Assembly: GCF_009192745.1 (NCBI RefSeq)
Contig: NZ_VTFV01000002.1
Coordinates: 434,001-498,000 of the forward strand
Direction of reading: 5' to 3'
DNA from: Arthrobacter citreus
Lineage (GTDB): Bacteria; Actinomycetota; Actinomycetes; Actinomycetales; Micrococcaceae
DNA: 64,000 nt
The translations under genes were made by a program, and so were the position numbers. This document shows, piece by piece, positions 52,316 to 61,944 of this stretch. Numbering within the stretch: the first letter of the stretch is position 1; the number at the start of each line of letters is the position of its first letter. The notes below the pieces were generated by a model. It was not told where the DNA came from, ran no database searches, and was given only the letters and a program-made list of their open reading frames with translations.

Positions 52316-53023
52316 ATGATGACACTGGTTGGCACAGCCGCAACGGTGGTCCTGCTGCGCGACGGCGAGCATGGGATTGAGGTCCTGCTGCTGGAGCGGC
52401 CGCGGCACACGGGGACGTTTGCCGGTGCCTGGGTTTTCCCCGGCGGACGGGTGGATCCGGAAGACTACGACGCCGCCGGGTCGGTGCCGCCGGACCTGGA
52501 GGCTGAGCCGCGGAACCCTGAAAAGGACCTGCCCGCAGCGAGGATCGCCGGGGTGCGGGAGACTGTTGAGGAAACCGGACTGGAGCTCGCACCGGAGTCA
52601 CTTGTTGAACTCTCCTGCTGGGTTCCCCCGCTGCAGGCGCCGAAGCGGCTGGGCACCTGGTTCTTCCTGGCACCGGCGCCGGCGGGGGAGATCAGGCTGA
52701 ACCCCGGCGAGCTAATCGACTATGCCTGGCTGAGGCCGGGTGATGCCCTGCAGCTGCACCGCACGGGCAAAATGCTCCTGGTTGCTCCGACCTTTGTCAC
52801 GCTGACGCTGCTGCAGCGGTTCCAGGATGCTGCTGCCGCACTGGAGCATGCTGCCGGTGCCGTGCCGGAGACCTTCATCAGCCGCCTGCTGGACGGCTAC
52901 GAACCCGACGCCGTTATTGCCTGGCACGGCGACGAAGAGTATCCGGGGGAGGGGACGGGGCAGCCCGGTGACCGGCACCGCCTGGTGATGCGGGGCAGCG
53001 ACTGGCGCTACGAGCGGAATTAG
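52316..53023 (+). CDS. Nudix hydrolase, NUDT19-like (235 aa)
   Basis: The Nudix box is split: FPGGRVDPEDYD is followed by an insertion of about 25 residues before RIAGVRETVEETGLEL, where the metal-binding Glu residues lie. This long insertion is seen in NUDT19-type hydrolases that act on CoA derivatives. The gene is divergent from the GyrI-like gene and overlaps the convergent CynX-type permease by four bases. ATG at 52316 or 52319 both fit. Confidence 0.85.
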   Translation: MMTLVGTAATVVLLRDGEHGIEVLLLERPRHTGTFAGAWVFPGGRVDPEDYDAAGSVPPDLEAEPRNPEKDLPAARIAGVRETVEETGLELAPESLVELSCWVPPLQAPKRLGTWFFLAPAPAGEIRLNPGELIDYAWLRPGDALQLHRTGKMLLVAPTFVTLTLLQRFQDAAAALEHAAGAVPETFISRLLDGYEPDAVIAWHGDEEYPGEGTGQPGDRHRLVMRGSDWRYERN

Positions 53024-54303
53024 CTGCCAGGCTGTGCCGCGGGCCGCTGCCGGGGCAGTTCCGGCAGCACGCGGTCGCGGCCGGCGAGGAAGGCCATGGC
53101 GCAGCTCAGCCCCATAATCCCGGCGCTCGCGGCCAGCGGGACCGTCCAGCCGCCGCTGAGGTCGTACAGGAAGCCGAAGAGCACAGGTCCCGCGGCTCCG
53201 ATTGCATAGCCGACTGACTGGGCCATGCCGGACAGGGCTGCCGCCTGGACGTGGTTGGTGGTCCGCAGGCTAAACAGGGACAGGGCCGTGACGATCATGC
53301 TGCCGCAGCCCGAGGCGCTGACAACCACCCACACCAGGGACAGCTCGGGAGCAGCCAGCAGTCCGAGGAAGCCGGCCATGGCCAGCAGGCTGCCCGCCAT
53401 GCCCAGCAGGCGCTGGTCGGCAAACCGGCCCAGGACGGCGCCGGTCAGCAGGGATGACGCTGTGCCCACCACCAGGAAAGCGGAGACGTGCAGTCCGGAC
53501 GTGGTCTCGGAAATTCCCTGGTCACGTTCAATGCTGGGCAGCCAGGTTGTCACGACGAAGAATCCAACGGACTGCAGGCCCATGAACAGGGTTACCTGCC
53601 AGCCAAGCAGAGTCCGCCAGGGGGAGCGGAACCGGACCGGCGCGGACGGCTCCTCTACTGCCGAACCGGCTGCATCGCCGTCGGCCTTCCCGCGTTTCAG
53701 GCCCGGGAGCAGGATCGCCATGGCGATCAGCGCCAGCCCGGCCCAAATGCCCAGCGCCAGGCGCCAGCCTGAACCGGGGACCAGGGAAACCGGGACGACG
53801 ACGGCGGCGCCCAGGGCCGTGACCAGGCTCTGGGCGGCAATGTAGAGGCCTGTGAGCTGGCTGATCCTGCCCGGGAAATCGCGTTTGATCAGCGAGGGCA
53901 GCAGCACGTTGAGGAACGCAATCGCGATGCCGATCAGGACGGTTCCCGTCCAGAGTGCTGTGGGAACTGGTGTGGATCGGAAGACGGTGCCGGCCGCAAG
54001 CAAAGCCAGCGAGAGCCACAACGCCCGGTCCAGGCCGATCCTTATGGCAACGGCGGGAGCCAGCGGCGAGAACAGTGCGAACGCGATGAGGGGCAGTCCC
54101 GTGAGGAGGCCGGACTGGGCGCTGCTGAAGTCGAATTCGCGGCCGATGTCTGCGAGCAGCGGGCCCACGGAGACGAAGGCTACGCGGAGATTTACGCCAA
54201 TCAGGAGGACGCCGGTGAGTGCCAGTCCCGCCCTGACAGGGGGCGTCCTTCGGGTCCTGCTGAAAACCGCCACGCTTCTCCCTTGCAGCTGCGGATGTGT
54301 CAT
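53020..54303 (-). CDS. CynX/NimT-family MFS transporter
   Basis: This 427-residue permease of twelve helices begins with LTGVLLIGVNLRVAFVSVGPLLADIGREF, the hallmark of the cyanate/2-nitroimidazole transporter (CP) branch of the major facilitator superfamily. Whether it takes up cyanate or exports another small compound is not clear, as no cynase gene lies nearby. Confidence 0.88.
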   Translation of the reverse strand: MTHPQLQGRSVAVFSRTRRTPPVRAGLALTGVLLIGVNLRVAFVSVGPLLADIGREFDFSSAQSGLLTGLPLIAFALFSPLAPAVAIRIGLDRALWLSLALLAAGTVFRSTPVPTALWTGTVLIGIAIAFLNVLLPSLIKRDFPGRISQLTGLYIAAQSLVTALGAAVVVPVSLVPGSGWRLALGIWAGLALIAMAILLPGLKRGKADGDAAGSAVEEPSAPVRFRSPWRTLLGWQVTLFMGLQSVGFFVVTTWLPSIERDQGISETTSGLHVSAFLVVGTASSLLTGAVLGRFADQRLLGMAGSLLAMAGFLGLLAAPELSLVWVVVSASGCGSMIVTALSLFSLRTTNHVQAAALSGMAQSVGYAIGAAGPVLFGFLYDLSGGWTVPLAASAGIMGLSCAMAFLAGRDRVLPELPRQRPAAQPGS

Positions 54304-54400
54304 GGAACACGTTAGCGCGAGGTGGGGGGACTCGGGCTAAGAGTACTTATATGACACGCTGCTGCGGTTGCGGCGAGAAGCGTGGCGGGGGCTGCTGTGA

Positions 54401-54649
54401 CTAGGAGGCGGTGCCTTCGGCGGAGATCTTCTCGATTTCTTCCGTGGTCATGCCGGCCACGGCTGCGATGCTGCCTGTCTCCAGTCCTTCGCTGACGGCG
54501 CTCTGCACCAGCTCGGTGAGGACCTGCTCGGCACGGTCAACTGCCCACTGCTGTGCTTCCAGGTTGGAGGCGGCCATGGCCAGGGAGGAGAGGGGCTCGT
54601 CGTCCGGGGCGGGGTTGGCGGGGACCTGCTGTGAATCTACGACCGTCAT
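54401..54649 (-). CDS. Hypothetical small protein (82 aa)
   Basis: This acidic, helical small protein has a helix-turn-helix-like end (LETGSIAAVAGMTTEEIEKISAEG). AAGGG lies at a good distance before ATG 54649, and a strong promoter sits further upstream. It lies beside a MarR gene facing the same way but has its own promoter. I do not recognise the family. Confidence 0.65.
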   Translation of the reverse strand: MTVVDSQQVPANPAPDDEPLSSLAMAASNLEAQQWAVDRAEQVLTELVQSAVSEGLETGSIAAVAGMTTEEIEKISAEGTAS

Positions 54650-54696
54650 GAACTGCACCCTTCGATAGGTAGGCTAGCAACTAGCTAGCTTGACTA

Positions 54697-54725
54697 TTTA
54701 TAATGTAAGGTTCCTAGGATGTAAA
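54697..54725 (-). promoter_or_regulatory. Sigma-70-type promoter
   Basis: On the minus strand a TTTACA box (54720-54725), a 17-base spacer and a TATAAA box (54697-54702) lie upstream of the 82-residue gene. Between it and the start, GCTAG and CTAGC form an inverted repeat near 54673-54689 that could bind the neighbouring MarR regulator. Confidence 0.6.
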
Positions 54726-54740
54726 GTTTGGAGACCTATC

Positions 54741-55238
54741 CTACCCGTCGCTCTCCAGGACCCGGGTCATTTCCTGCAGGAAGCGCGTGATAATCACGGC
54801 CTCCTCAGGAGTCAGTGATTCGGCGGTGTCCAGCATCTTGCGGTGCATTTTTCCGAGGGTTTCCCGTACCTCATGGTCAGCATTCTCGGTGGGGATGATC
54901 TCCAGGGCGCGCCGGTCCGTGGGGTGCGGCCGCCGGGTCAGGTAACCGCCCTTCTGCAGCCGGTCTATCAAGGCGGTCGTGGAGGCGGTGGAGATGCTCA
55001 GGACGCGGGACAGATCCTTGGGGCCAATGGATTTGCCGGCCTGGCGGGCCTGCATGACGTAGCGGATGGCCAGCAGGTCCGTCTCGTTCATCCGCATCGA
55101 GTCGCGGGTTCTGCGGCGCATGGCAGCTTCGGCTGCGCGGTAGGCGCGGAGCGCGTTCAGGACGTCTACACCGCCGGCGGTCTCAGCTGACTGGTTGTAC
55201 CAGTAGCCCGCGCCTGTCGGGTTCGCGGTTTCAGGCAT
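54741..55238 (-). CDS. MarR-family transcriptional regulator
   Basis: This regulator of about 165 residues has a winged helix (MNETDLLAIRYVMQARQAG, then LSRVLSISTASTTALIDRL) and the wing RPHPTDRRALEIIPT. A GTG two codons upstream of ATG 55238 is also possible. It lies divergent from the acidic protein gene, across an A/T-rich gap. The IR downstream of the neighbouring promoter may be a target. Confidence 0.88.
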   Translation of the reverse strand: MPETANPTGAGYWYNQSAETAGGVDVLNALRAYRAAEAAMRRRTRDSMRMNETDLLAIRYVMQARQAGKSIGPKDLSRVLSISTASTTALIDRLQKGGYLTRRPHPTDRRALEIIPTENADHEVRETLGKMHRKMLDTAESLTPEEAVIITRFLQEMTRVLESDG

Positions 55239-55409
55239 GCGCACAATTCTAGCCCAACGGAATACTAGTCAGTCTACTTATTCGAACTGGTCGATACTCA
55301 GTTCGGCAGCAGTCTTATGGCATAGGGTGGAAACCCCGGCAATTACCGCACCTTCCGGCCCGGCCGATGCAGGGCAGGATCGTGCACGTGCTGCAAAGGA
55401 GAATCCGCA

Positions 55410-55664
55410 ATGGCCACACCCTTTGAAGAACCCGCAATTCCTTCCGGCAACGAAGAAGACACCCTGGAGCAACAGCTCCCCGCCGCGCCGGAACTGGAAG
55501 AGGACGAAAACGCCGGCGATCCGGTCCGCCCACACGGGGATCCACTCCTGCCCGGAGGTTCAGAGGCAGACCGGCTGGACCAGGAACGCGACGGCACGGC
55601 CCCCGACGGCGAGGACGACTACCCCCGGGACACCGGCGAGGAGTACCCGGAAGCCGGGGAATAA
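55410..55664 (+). CDS. Small acidic protein (84 aa)
   Basis: Nearly a third of residues are Asp or Glu, with many Pro and Gly, so it is probably disordered. AAAGGAG precedes ATG 55410 at a good distance. It has no known domain. Such proteins recur in actinobacteria without known role. Confidence 0.6.
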   Translation: MATPFEEPAIPSGNEEDTLEQQLPAAPELEEDENAGDPVRPHGDPLLPGGSEADRLDQERDGTAPDGEDDYPRDTGEEYPEAGE

Positions 55665-55683
55665 CGCAGCCGGCTCCCGCCGC

Positions 55684-57054
55684 TCAGCCTGTCAGGATCC
55701 CCGCCAGGCCGTGAATCAGGCGGGGATGCCACCAGGCCCAGTCGTGTCCTCCGGTGATGGACTGGAAACCCGCATCAACCCCGCCGTTCACCAGGGCACG
55801 GCTGAGCGCTTGTGCCGGTTCATGGATGCTGGGCTCGTAGATCCCTGCCTGCAGCCTGACCAGGAGCCGGCCCGGGGCCGTCAGCAGCGGCTGCTCCAGG
55901 CTGTACCGCCACAGCGAGGGCGACTGCGCCAAGGCAGCAGCTGCCGTATGGGGGTATCGAGCCACCTGCCAGAGGGCAGCGAGCCCTCCGTAGCTGGCTC
56001 CGGAAATGATCGTTCGCAGCGGATCCGGTGAGAGGGGCAGGGAGCGCCGCAGCTCCGGGATGAGGTCACAGGCGGTGAAATCAACGGTGCCCGTCGGACC
56101 GGAGAGCTCCAGGCTGCGGGTCGGCACGTCCACGGAGTCCACCATGGCCACGTGCAGCGGCGGGATGATGCCGGCAGCAATCGCGGCGTCCAGGGTGCCC
56201 GCCAGGTTTTGGTACTTGGCCCACACCTGCCCGTCGTGCAGTACCAGGAGCGGGGTTGAACCGGAATTGGCTGCCTGCGGCCGGTAGAGCCACACATTCC
56301 GCAGCCGGCCGGCACGACGGTCACGGACCCGGCGCAGTTCAAGCCCCCGGACAAAGTTGCCCAGGACCCGCGGCGGTGCCGGTGCCCTGCTGCCCGCCCC
56401 GGTATCCTCCCGGCCAAGTCTGCGCAGGGCGGACGGCTCACCCATGATGCTGGTGCCGCGCGGGGCGGATGGAACCGGAGCGGCAAGCCAGGGGGAAGGC
56501 GGCACGGCAGGCAGCCGGACCACCGACGTCGCCGCCCCCGACATGCCCGTGGACTGCGCTTCGTTCCGGGGATCCGGCCCTCCTGCATCCGCGGCAAGGC
56601 GGACGCTGCGGCGGTCCGTGGCAGCGCGCCAGGGCGGGGTGCCGGGTCCGCTGTGTGCGGTGATCCGGTAGCTGGCTTCCCAGGAAGCCGGCATCCGCCA
56701 GCTCAGTGCCCAGAGACCGTCCGGCAGGGCTTCGAACTCACAGGCCCCGAGAGTGTCCGGGTGCACCATCGCATTGGCGGAGAGGACTACGGCGGACGCG
56801 GCCGGGTTCCGGTACAGGAACGTGACGGCACGGTAACCCGGGTCTGCCTCGGGGTCGTCTTCGATGAGCGGCGTTTCCCAGGCGTCCCGATCTGCCAGCA
56901 GCTGCTGGCGTTCCGGCGCGGACAGGGTGTCCCAATGGGCACGGAAATGTCCGGCCAGGACACGGATGGGAACGGGCGGCTGCGGGACAGGCTCGCGCGG
57001 GGGAGGGAACGCCGGCGCGGTCGCCGGAGGCTCAGTGGGCATGGGCGTGGGCAT
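55684..57054 (-). CDS. Enterochelin esterase-like protein (Fes family)
   Basis: This hydrolase of about 456 residues probably cleaves iron-loaded trilactone siderophores in the cytoplasm. An N-terminal Fes-type domain (FLYRNPAASAVVLSANAMVHP...LWALSWRMP) is followed by an esterase-D-like domain with nucleophile elbow SGASYGG and the His in GGHDWAWW. It overlaps the siderophore-interacting protein gene by 23 bases and ends the iron operon. ATG 57054 follows GGAAGAG; ATG 57042 is an alternative. Confidence 0.88.
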   Translation of the reverse strand: MPTPMPTEPPATAPAFPPPREPVPQPPVPIRVLAGHFRAHWDTLSAPERQQLLADRDAWETPLIEDDPEADPGYRAVTFLYRNPAASAVVLSANAMVHPDTLGACEFEALPDGLWALSWRMPASWEASYRITAHSGPGTPPWRAATDRRSVRLAADAGGPDPRNEAQSTGMSGAATSVVRLPAVPPSPWLAAPVPSAPRGTSIMGEPSALRRLGREDTGAGSRAPAPPRVLGNFVRGLELRRVRDRRAGRLRNVWLYRPQAANSGSTPLLVLHDGQVWAKYQNLAGTLDAAIAAGIIPPLHVAMVDSVDVPTRSLELSGPTGTVDFTACDLIPELRRSLPLSPDPLRTIISGASYGGLAALWQVARYPHTAAAALAQSPSLWRYSLEQPLLTAPGRLLVRLQAGIYEPSIHEPAQALSRALVNGGVDAGFQSITGGHDWAWWHPRLIHGLAGILTG

Positions 57055-57892
57055 GGCGCCGCTCTTCCTGGCCGGGGAGAACCGTATCCAGCTCCCCGTC
57101 CACCCGGTCGTGGTCCGTGGCACGTCCGTAGGCCACTTCGTCGATTCCGCGGTTCCAGTAGCCGATGATCAGCTGCTTCCGGCGCGGGAACCCCGCCTCC
57201 TTCAAATGGCGGCGGGCGAATCGTACGACGGCGGATTCCGCTGACACCCACACCGCCACCTGCCCGGCTGACAGCTCGGCGGCGGGCAGTGCCACCGCAG
57301 CCAGCGCATCGGCCAGCAGCGTGGTGGTCCCCGGAGCGGCCCCGTTCCGGTGCAGCCAGCGCACCTGGACCCCGTCCGGTGCAGGAAGGACCTGCTCTTC
57401 CTCCGGGCCCGCCACCTCAATGACTGCCAGTCCGCGCTGCTGCGGACCGAAGCGTTCCAGCGTCCCGGCGATGGCAGGAAGGGCGGTTTCATCACCGGCC
57501 AGCAGGACCCACTCCGCTTCGCCTACTACCGCGCCGCCTCCGGCGAGGGCCGCTATCTGGTCACCGCGGGCGGCGGATTCGGCCCAGGACGCGGCAACGG
57601 ACGTTCCGCGGTGCCGGACGAAGTCCACGGCCATAGTGGAGGCATCCTCTGCCAGGCGGCTGACGGTGTAGGTGCGCACCCGTTCACGCTGCCCCGGCTT
57701 CCAGTCCCAGCCATGCTCGCCCCGATCCGGCAGGTCAAGCGGCCGGCCAGGGGCCGGGAAGTAGAGCTTGACGTTGGGAACATGGGGGCCGGCGTTGACG
57801 TAGCCGGCAATTCCGGGCCCGTCGAAGTGGACCCGCCGCATGCGCGGGGTGAGGTCTTCGATGTGTGTAACGGTGAGCAGGTGGCCGCTCAT
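57032..57892 (-). CDS. Siderophore-interacting protein (FAD-dependent ferric reductase)
   Basis: This 286-residue protein of the ViuB/YqjH family reduces ferric siderophores using NAD(P)H. The FAD-binding RVRTYTVSRL and the NAD-binding region (VLLAGDETALPAIAGTLE) are present, as is the terminal aromatic motif LIIGYWNRGIDE. The C terminus is His-rich (RRHAHAHAH). It starts in a four-base overlap (ATGA) with the ATPase gene and works with the esterase next to it. Confidence 0.92.
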   Translation of the reverse strand: MSGHLLTVTHIEDLTPRMRRVHFDGPGIAGYVNAGPHVPNVKLYFPAPGRPLDLPDRGEHGWDWKPGQRERVRTYTVSRLAEDASTMAVDFVRHRGTSVAASWAESAARGDQIAALAGGGAVVGEAEWVLLAGDETALPAIAGTLERFGPQQRGLAVIEVAGPEEEQVLPAPDGVQVRWLHRNGAAPGTTTLLADALAAVALPAAELSAGQVAVWVSAESAVVRFARRHLKEAGFPRRKQLIIGYWNRGIDEVAYGRATDHDRVDGELDTVLPGQEERRHAHAHAH

Positions 57893-58743
57893 GCGGGAGC
57901 TCCTTCGGTCAGCGACAGCGGAACATCCGGTCCGCTTCGGGGTGTTTCAGGTCCGGAATGTCCGGGTTCCAGGGGCACCACCAACGGTCCTCCCGTAGCC
58001 GGATCCGGGATGACAAGGGCGTCAATCCCGTAAATCTCCTTCATAAGTTCCGGCGTCGCGATCTCCGCCGGAGGGCCCTGGGCTACGATCCGCCCGTCTT
58101 TCATGGCGATCACATGGTCCGCGAAGCGGAACGCCAGTCCCAGTTCATGCAGCACTGTCACCAGTGTGTAATTGCCGGTCCGGTGCAGGGTGCGGCACAG
58201 GCGAAGGACTTCAAGCTGGTGGGAAATGTCCAGGAACGTCGTGGGTTCATCCAGCAGCAGCACGGGAGTGTCCTGTGCCAGCACCAGGGCCAGCCACACC
58301 CGTTGGCGCTGCCCGCCCGAAAGCTCGCCCACCGTCCGGTCAGCGAGGTCCTGCACGCCCGTGGCTTCCAGCGCCGCGCTCACGGCTTCCTGGTCCGCGG
58401 CCGACCACTGGCGCAGCAGGGACTGGTGCGGGAAGCGTCCCCTCGCCACCAGGTCCGCCACAGTGATGCCGTCCGGAGCGGTGGAACTTTGCGGCAGGAG
58501 CGCAAGCCGCCGGGCCACGTCCCGGGTTGGATAGGACTCGATGTCCTTTCCCTGCAGGAAAACGTGCCCGGCCTGAGGTTTCAGCAGGCGCGAGAGCGCG
58601 CGCAGGAGCGTTGACTTGCCGCAGGCGTTCGGGCCAATGATGGCAGTGAAGGATCCTGGCGGAATCCTCACATCCAGGTGTTCGGAGACGGTTCGGCCGT
58701 CATAGCCGATGGTCAGGCCGCGCCCGGAGAGGACGTCTTCCAT
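57889..58743 (-). CDS. Iron-siderophore ABC transporter ATP-binding protein (FepC-like)
   Basis: This 284-residue ATPase has Walker A GPNACGKST, signature LSGGQRQR and Walker B VLLLDEPTTFLD. The FecE/FepC pattern (VTVLHELGLAFRFADHVIAMKDG) is clear. ATG 58743 has AAGGAG at ideal spacing, so it is chosen over ATG 58764. It is the fourth gene of the iron operon. Confidence 0.93.
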   Translation of the reverse strand: MEDVLSGRGLTIGYDGRTVSEHLDVRIPPGSFTAIIGPNACGKSTLLRALSRLLKPQAGHVFLQGKDIESYPTRDVARRLALLPQSSTAPDGITVADLVARGRFPHQSLLRQWSAADQEAVSAALEATGVQDLADRTVGELSGGQRQRVWLALVLAQDTPVLLLDEPTTFLDISHQLEVLRLCRTLHRTGNYTLVTVLHELGLAFRFADHVIAMKDGRIVAQGPPAEIATPELMKEIYGIDALVIPDPATGGPLVVPLEPGHSGPETPRSGPDVPLSLTEGAPA

Positions 58744-58767
58744 GGGGTTCTCCTTGGTGTTCATGGG

Positions 58768-59817
58768 TTAGACCTGCTTGCTTCGGGTCAGGAGCCAGAG
58801 CAAATACACGCCGCCCACCAGTCCGGTCATCAGCCCGATCGGCACGGCTGCCTGGATGGGCAGCCGCTGCGAGAGAAGGTCCGACCCGGCAACCAGCACC
58901 GCGCCCATCAGCGCACCGGTGCCGAGGTGGACGCCGGGTGAACGGGTCAGCCGCGAGGCAAGCTGCGGTGCGGCGAGGGCCACGAAGACAATCGGACCCG
59001 CAGCCGCGGTAGCCACCGCCGTCAGTCCCACTGCCGCGGCCATCGCCAGGATCCGCGTGCGTTCGGTGCGGATTCCCAGTGCGCGGGCGGCGTCGTCGCC
59101 CATTTCCATCTGGTTCAGGTTCCGGGACAGCGCCAGCAGTACGGGCAGCAGGATCACGACGGCGGCCAGGACCGGCACGGCGTGCCCCCACGTGCGTGCG
59201 GCCAGGGAACCGGAAAGCCACAGGTGCGCCTGGGCCGCGAGATCCGAGTCGCCCTTGGCCAGCAGGATGGTGTTAACGGCCGTCAGCATGGCACCGACAC
59301 CGATGCCGACCAAGACCAGCCGGTATCCGCCGGTAATTCCGCCGTTGAGCGAGAGCAGGTAGACGATTCCGGCCGCGAGCAGTCCGCCGGCAACCGCTGC
59401 CAGCGCAGTGGCCCCCGGACCGGCGTCGAACAGCACGATTTGGGCCACGGCCCCGGTCGCGGCGCCGGTGGTGAACCCGATGATGTCCGGCGACCCCAGA
59501 GCGTTGCGGGAAATCGACTGGAACGTGGCCCCGGCGGCGCCCAGGCAGGCGCCGACCCCCAGGGCCGTGAGCGTGCGCGGCAGCCTGATCTTCTGGACAA
59601 CCTTGACGCTGCGGTTCTCGCCCTGGCCGAAAACCGCACCCAGGACGTCGCCAAAGGCCAGCGCGATGGTGCCGGTCTGCATGCCGGCAAGGCCAAGCAC
59701 GACGGCGGCGGCAGCCAGGACCACGCCGGTCATGAGCGTCCGGCGCCGGCAGCGCAAGAGGACCGGGCCGAGGGACAGGGTGCGGGTGCGCGGGGGAGAG
59801 CTTTTGGAGATGGTCAC
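58768..59817 (-). CDS. Iron-siderophore ABC transporter permease (FepG-like)
   Basis: This 349-residue FecCD-family permease has about ten helices and the family motif GAALGxAGATFQSISRNALGSPDIIGFTTGA variant, and the C-terminal PQLASRLTRSPG contact for the ATPase. It starts at GTG 59817, overlapping the preceding permease stop by four bases (GTGA). It forms a heterodimeric channel with its partner. Confidence 0.93.
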   Translation of the reverse strand: MTISKSSPPRTRTLSLGPVLLRCRRRTLMTGVVLAAAAVVLGLAGMQTGTIALAFGDVLGAVFGQGENRSVKVVQKIRLPRTLTALGVGACLGAAGATFQSISRNALGSPDIIGFTTGAATGAVAQIVLFDAGPGATALAAVAGGLLAAGIVYLLSLNGGITGGYRLVLVGIGVGAMLTAVNTILLAKGDSDLAAQAHLWLSGSLAARTWGHAVPVLAAVVILLPVLLALSRNLNQMEMGDDAARALGIRTERTRILAMAAAVGLTAVATAAAGPIVFVALAAPQLASRLTRSPGVHLGTGALMGAVLVAGSDLLSQRLPIQAAVPIGLMTGLVGGVYLLWLLTRSKQV

Positions 59818-60833
59818 AGTTTTGCCAGCTTTCGCCGCCGGGCCAGGGCAATAAAGAAGGGTGCACCTACCAGCGCGCTCATGACACCGGCGCCGATTTC
59901 CGCCGGAGCGGCCACCAGGCGTCCGGCTACGTCGGCGAACAGCAGCAGCAGCGCCCCGAAGAGCATGGACAGCGGGAGCAGCCGCCGGTGGCTGGGGCCG
60001 GTGACGAGCCGCGCCACATGGGGTGCCGCCAGTCCGAGGAAGGCGATAGGGCCGGCAGCAGCAGTGGCAGCGCCTGCCAGCACGAGGATGGCGACGGCAC
60101 CGAGGACCCAGATGCTGCGGGTCCGCACGCCCAGGGTCCTGCCGAGGTCAGCGCCGAGGGCCAGCGAATCCAGGCTTTGGGAGAGCGGCAGCGCTGCCAG
60201 TACGGCGATCAGGCAGGCCCCGAAGACCCAGGGGAGCACGTCGTAACCGCGGCCTTGGAGGGACCCGGAGGCCCAGGCGGCATAGGCGGTGATCGTCTCG
60301 TCGGGTCCGCCGATAAGGATGATCTTGGTTCCGGCGCCGAGCATGACGGAGAGCCCGGCGCCGGCCAGGACCAGCCGAACCGGGTTGGTGCCGGCGTCAT
60401 GGGCCCGGCCCAGCAGGTACACCAGCACGGAGGTGGCTGCCGCTCCGGCAAAGCCCAGCCACATGTACTGGTAGGGGGAACGCATGTTAAGGAAGCCCAG
60501 GCCTATGGCCACGGCGAATGCGGCGCCCGCGTTCACACCGAGCAGCCCGGGCTCGGCCAGGGGATTGCGGGTGAGCGCCTGCATCAGCGCTCCCGCCAGG
60601 CCAAGGGCGGCACCAACGGTGATGGCCAGGAAGGTGCGCGGCAGCCGCAGTTCACGGACCAGCAGGTGCGAATCCCGGGAAGGATCGAAGGCGGTCAGGG
60701 CTGCCCAGGTATCGGCCAGGGCGATGGTGCGTGACCCCGAGGCGAAACTGGCAAACGCCAGCAGCACCAGCAGGGCCAGGCCGAGGGCCCAGGTGATTGC
60801 CTGCCGGTGCTGCCTGCGCGGTGTTTTGAACAC
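59814..60833 (-). CDS. Iron-siderophore ABC transporter permease (FepD-like)
   Basis: This FecCD-family permease of about 339 residues has LAGALMQALTRNPLAEPGLLG as the hallmark substrate-pathway motif and APHVARLVTGPSHRRLLP near the C terminus. The frame is open to a GTG at 60887 inside the binding-protein gene, but GTG 60833, 23 bases after that gene's stop, gives the usual family length. The start is uncertain. Confidence 0.9.
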   Translation of the reverse strand: MFKTPRRQHRQAITWALGLALLVLLAFASFASGSRTIALADTWAALTAFDPSRDSHLLVRELRLPRTFLAITVGAALGLAGALMQALTRNPLAEPGLLGVNAGAAFAVAIGLGFLNMRSPYQYMWLGFAGAAATSVLVYLLGRAHDAGTNPVRLVLAGAGLSVMLGAGTKIILIGGPDETITAYAAWASGSLQGRGYDVLPWVFGACLIAVLAALPLSQSLDSLALGADLGRTLGVRTRSIWVLGAVAILVLAGAATAAAGPIAFLGLAAPHVARLVTGPSHRRLLPLSMLFGALLLLFADVAGRLVAAPAEIGAGVMSALVGAPFFIALARRRKLAKL

Positions 60834-60856
60834 TGAACGTGCCAGCCGGGGTGTTG

Positions 60857-61864
60857 TTACTTCGCCGGGAAGGAGGCCGTGAACCACTCCACGATGTCGC
60901 TGGCGCTGAAGTAGTCGAGACGGAAGGACTCCGGGCCCATGGAATAGACCTTGCCGGCCTGGACCGATGGCAGGTTGGCGAGGGTCGGGTCGGCAGTGAA
61001 CGCTTCGACGGTCTTCTCGGTGGAGCTGATCAGGAAGGTGTAGTCACCTGTCACCGATGCAGAAAGGCCTTCGTAGGACGTGAAGGCGAAGTCTTCGCGC
61101 TTCTGCGTGGAGGTGTCGTACTGCTCGTCCGGTTCCGCGACGGTGAAGCCCAGGGCGGTGAGCAGCTGGGAGTGCGGGCCGGTGCCCTTGCCCACCGGGG
61201 AAACGTCGCCGGCGTTGTAGCTGACAATCGACGCCGTCGTGCCTTCTGCGACGTCCAGTTTCCTGGCCGCCTCGGCGAGGGAACTGTCGAACTCCTCCAC
61301 CACGGAGGCGGCCTTGTCCTCCAGACCGGTGGCCTCGCCCAGCTCCACGGCAAGGTCCTGCCACGTCTGGTCGCCGTAGTTGACCACGATGGTTGGGGCA
61401 ATATCGCTCAGTGCGTCGTACTGATCCAGCACGGAGTCAGCTCCGGAGGTGGAGACGACAATCAGGTCCGGGTCCTCGGCGATGACGGCTTCGAGATCCA
61501 GTTCTCCGATGGTGTAGAGGGGTTCGACTCCGCGTTCTACGGCGACGTCGGCCCACTGCGAGAAGAAGCCGTTTTCGTCGGCGGTGCCGCTGCGGGCCGT
61601 GCTCACGGACGTAGCCGTGACGGGGGCGTCGATTGCCAGCAGGGTGCCGGTGACGGACAGCGAGGTGGAGACGATCGTTTCCGGCATGGCGTCAATGACC
61701 GTTTCGCCGGCTTCGTGCGTGATGGTGCGCGGCCACTCGGTTGAGGGCGAGCTGCTTGCGGCCGGATCGGCGTCGGCAGCCTCGCTGCTGCAGGCGCCGA
61801 GGGTGAGGGCCAGAACAGCCGTGGCTGAGAGTGCCAGGGCCTTTTTGGGCAGGGGAAAGCGCAA
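60857..61864 (-). CDS. Iron-siderophore ABC transporter substrate-binding lipoprotein
   Basis: This 335-residue FepB/FatB-type lipoprotein has a signal peptide with lipobox LGAC (Cys25) and the periplasmic-binding-protein class III layout (DLDLEAVIAEDPDLIVVS-like region, IAPTIVVNYGDQTW). It starts at TTG 61864 after AGGAG. As first gene of the operon it lies just behind an iron box, so expression should rise when iron is scarce. Confidence 0.92.
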   Translation of the reverse strand: MRFPLPKKALALSATAVLALTLGACSSEAADADPAASSSPSTEWPRTITHEAGETVIDAMPETIVSTSLSVTGTLLAIDAPVTATSVSTARSGTADENGFFSQWADVAVERGVEPLYTIGELDLEAVIAEDPDLIVVSTSGADSVLDQYDALSDIAPTIVVNYGDQTWQDLAVELGEATGLEDKAASVVEEFDSSLAEAARKLDVAEGTTASIVSYNAGDVSPVGKGTGPHSQLLTALGFTVAEPDEQYDTSTQKREDFAFTSYEGLSASVTGDYTFLISSTEKTVEAFTADPTLANLPSVQAGKVYSMGPESFRLDYFSASDIVEWFTASFPAK

Positions 61865-61944
61865 GAGGTACTCCTAGGGTGCTCGCCGCCGCGGCAATAA
61901 ACGTGCGGCGCTTGACGGTGAAGTATGCGGACTCAATTCCGCAG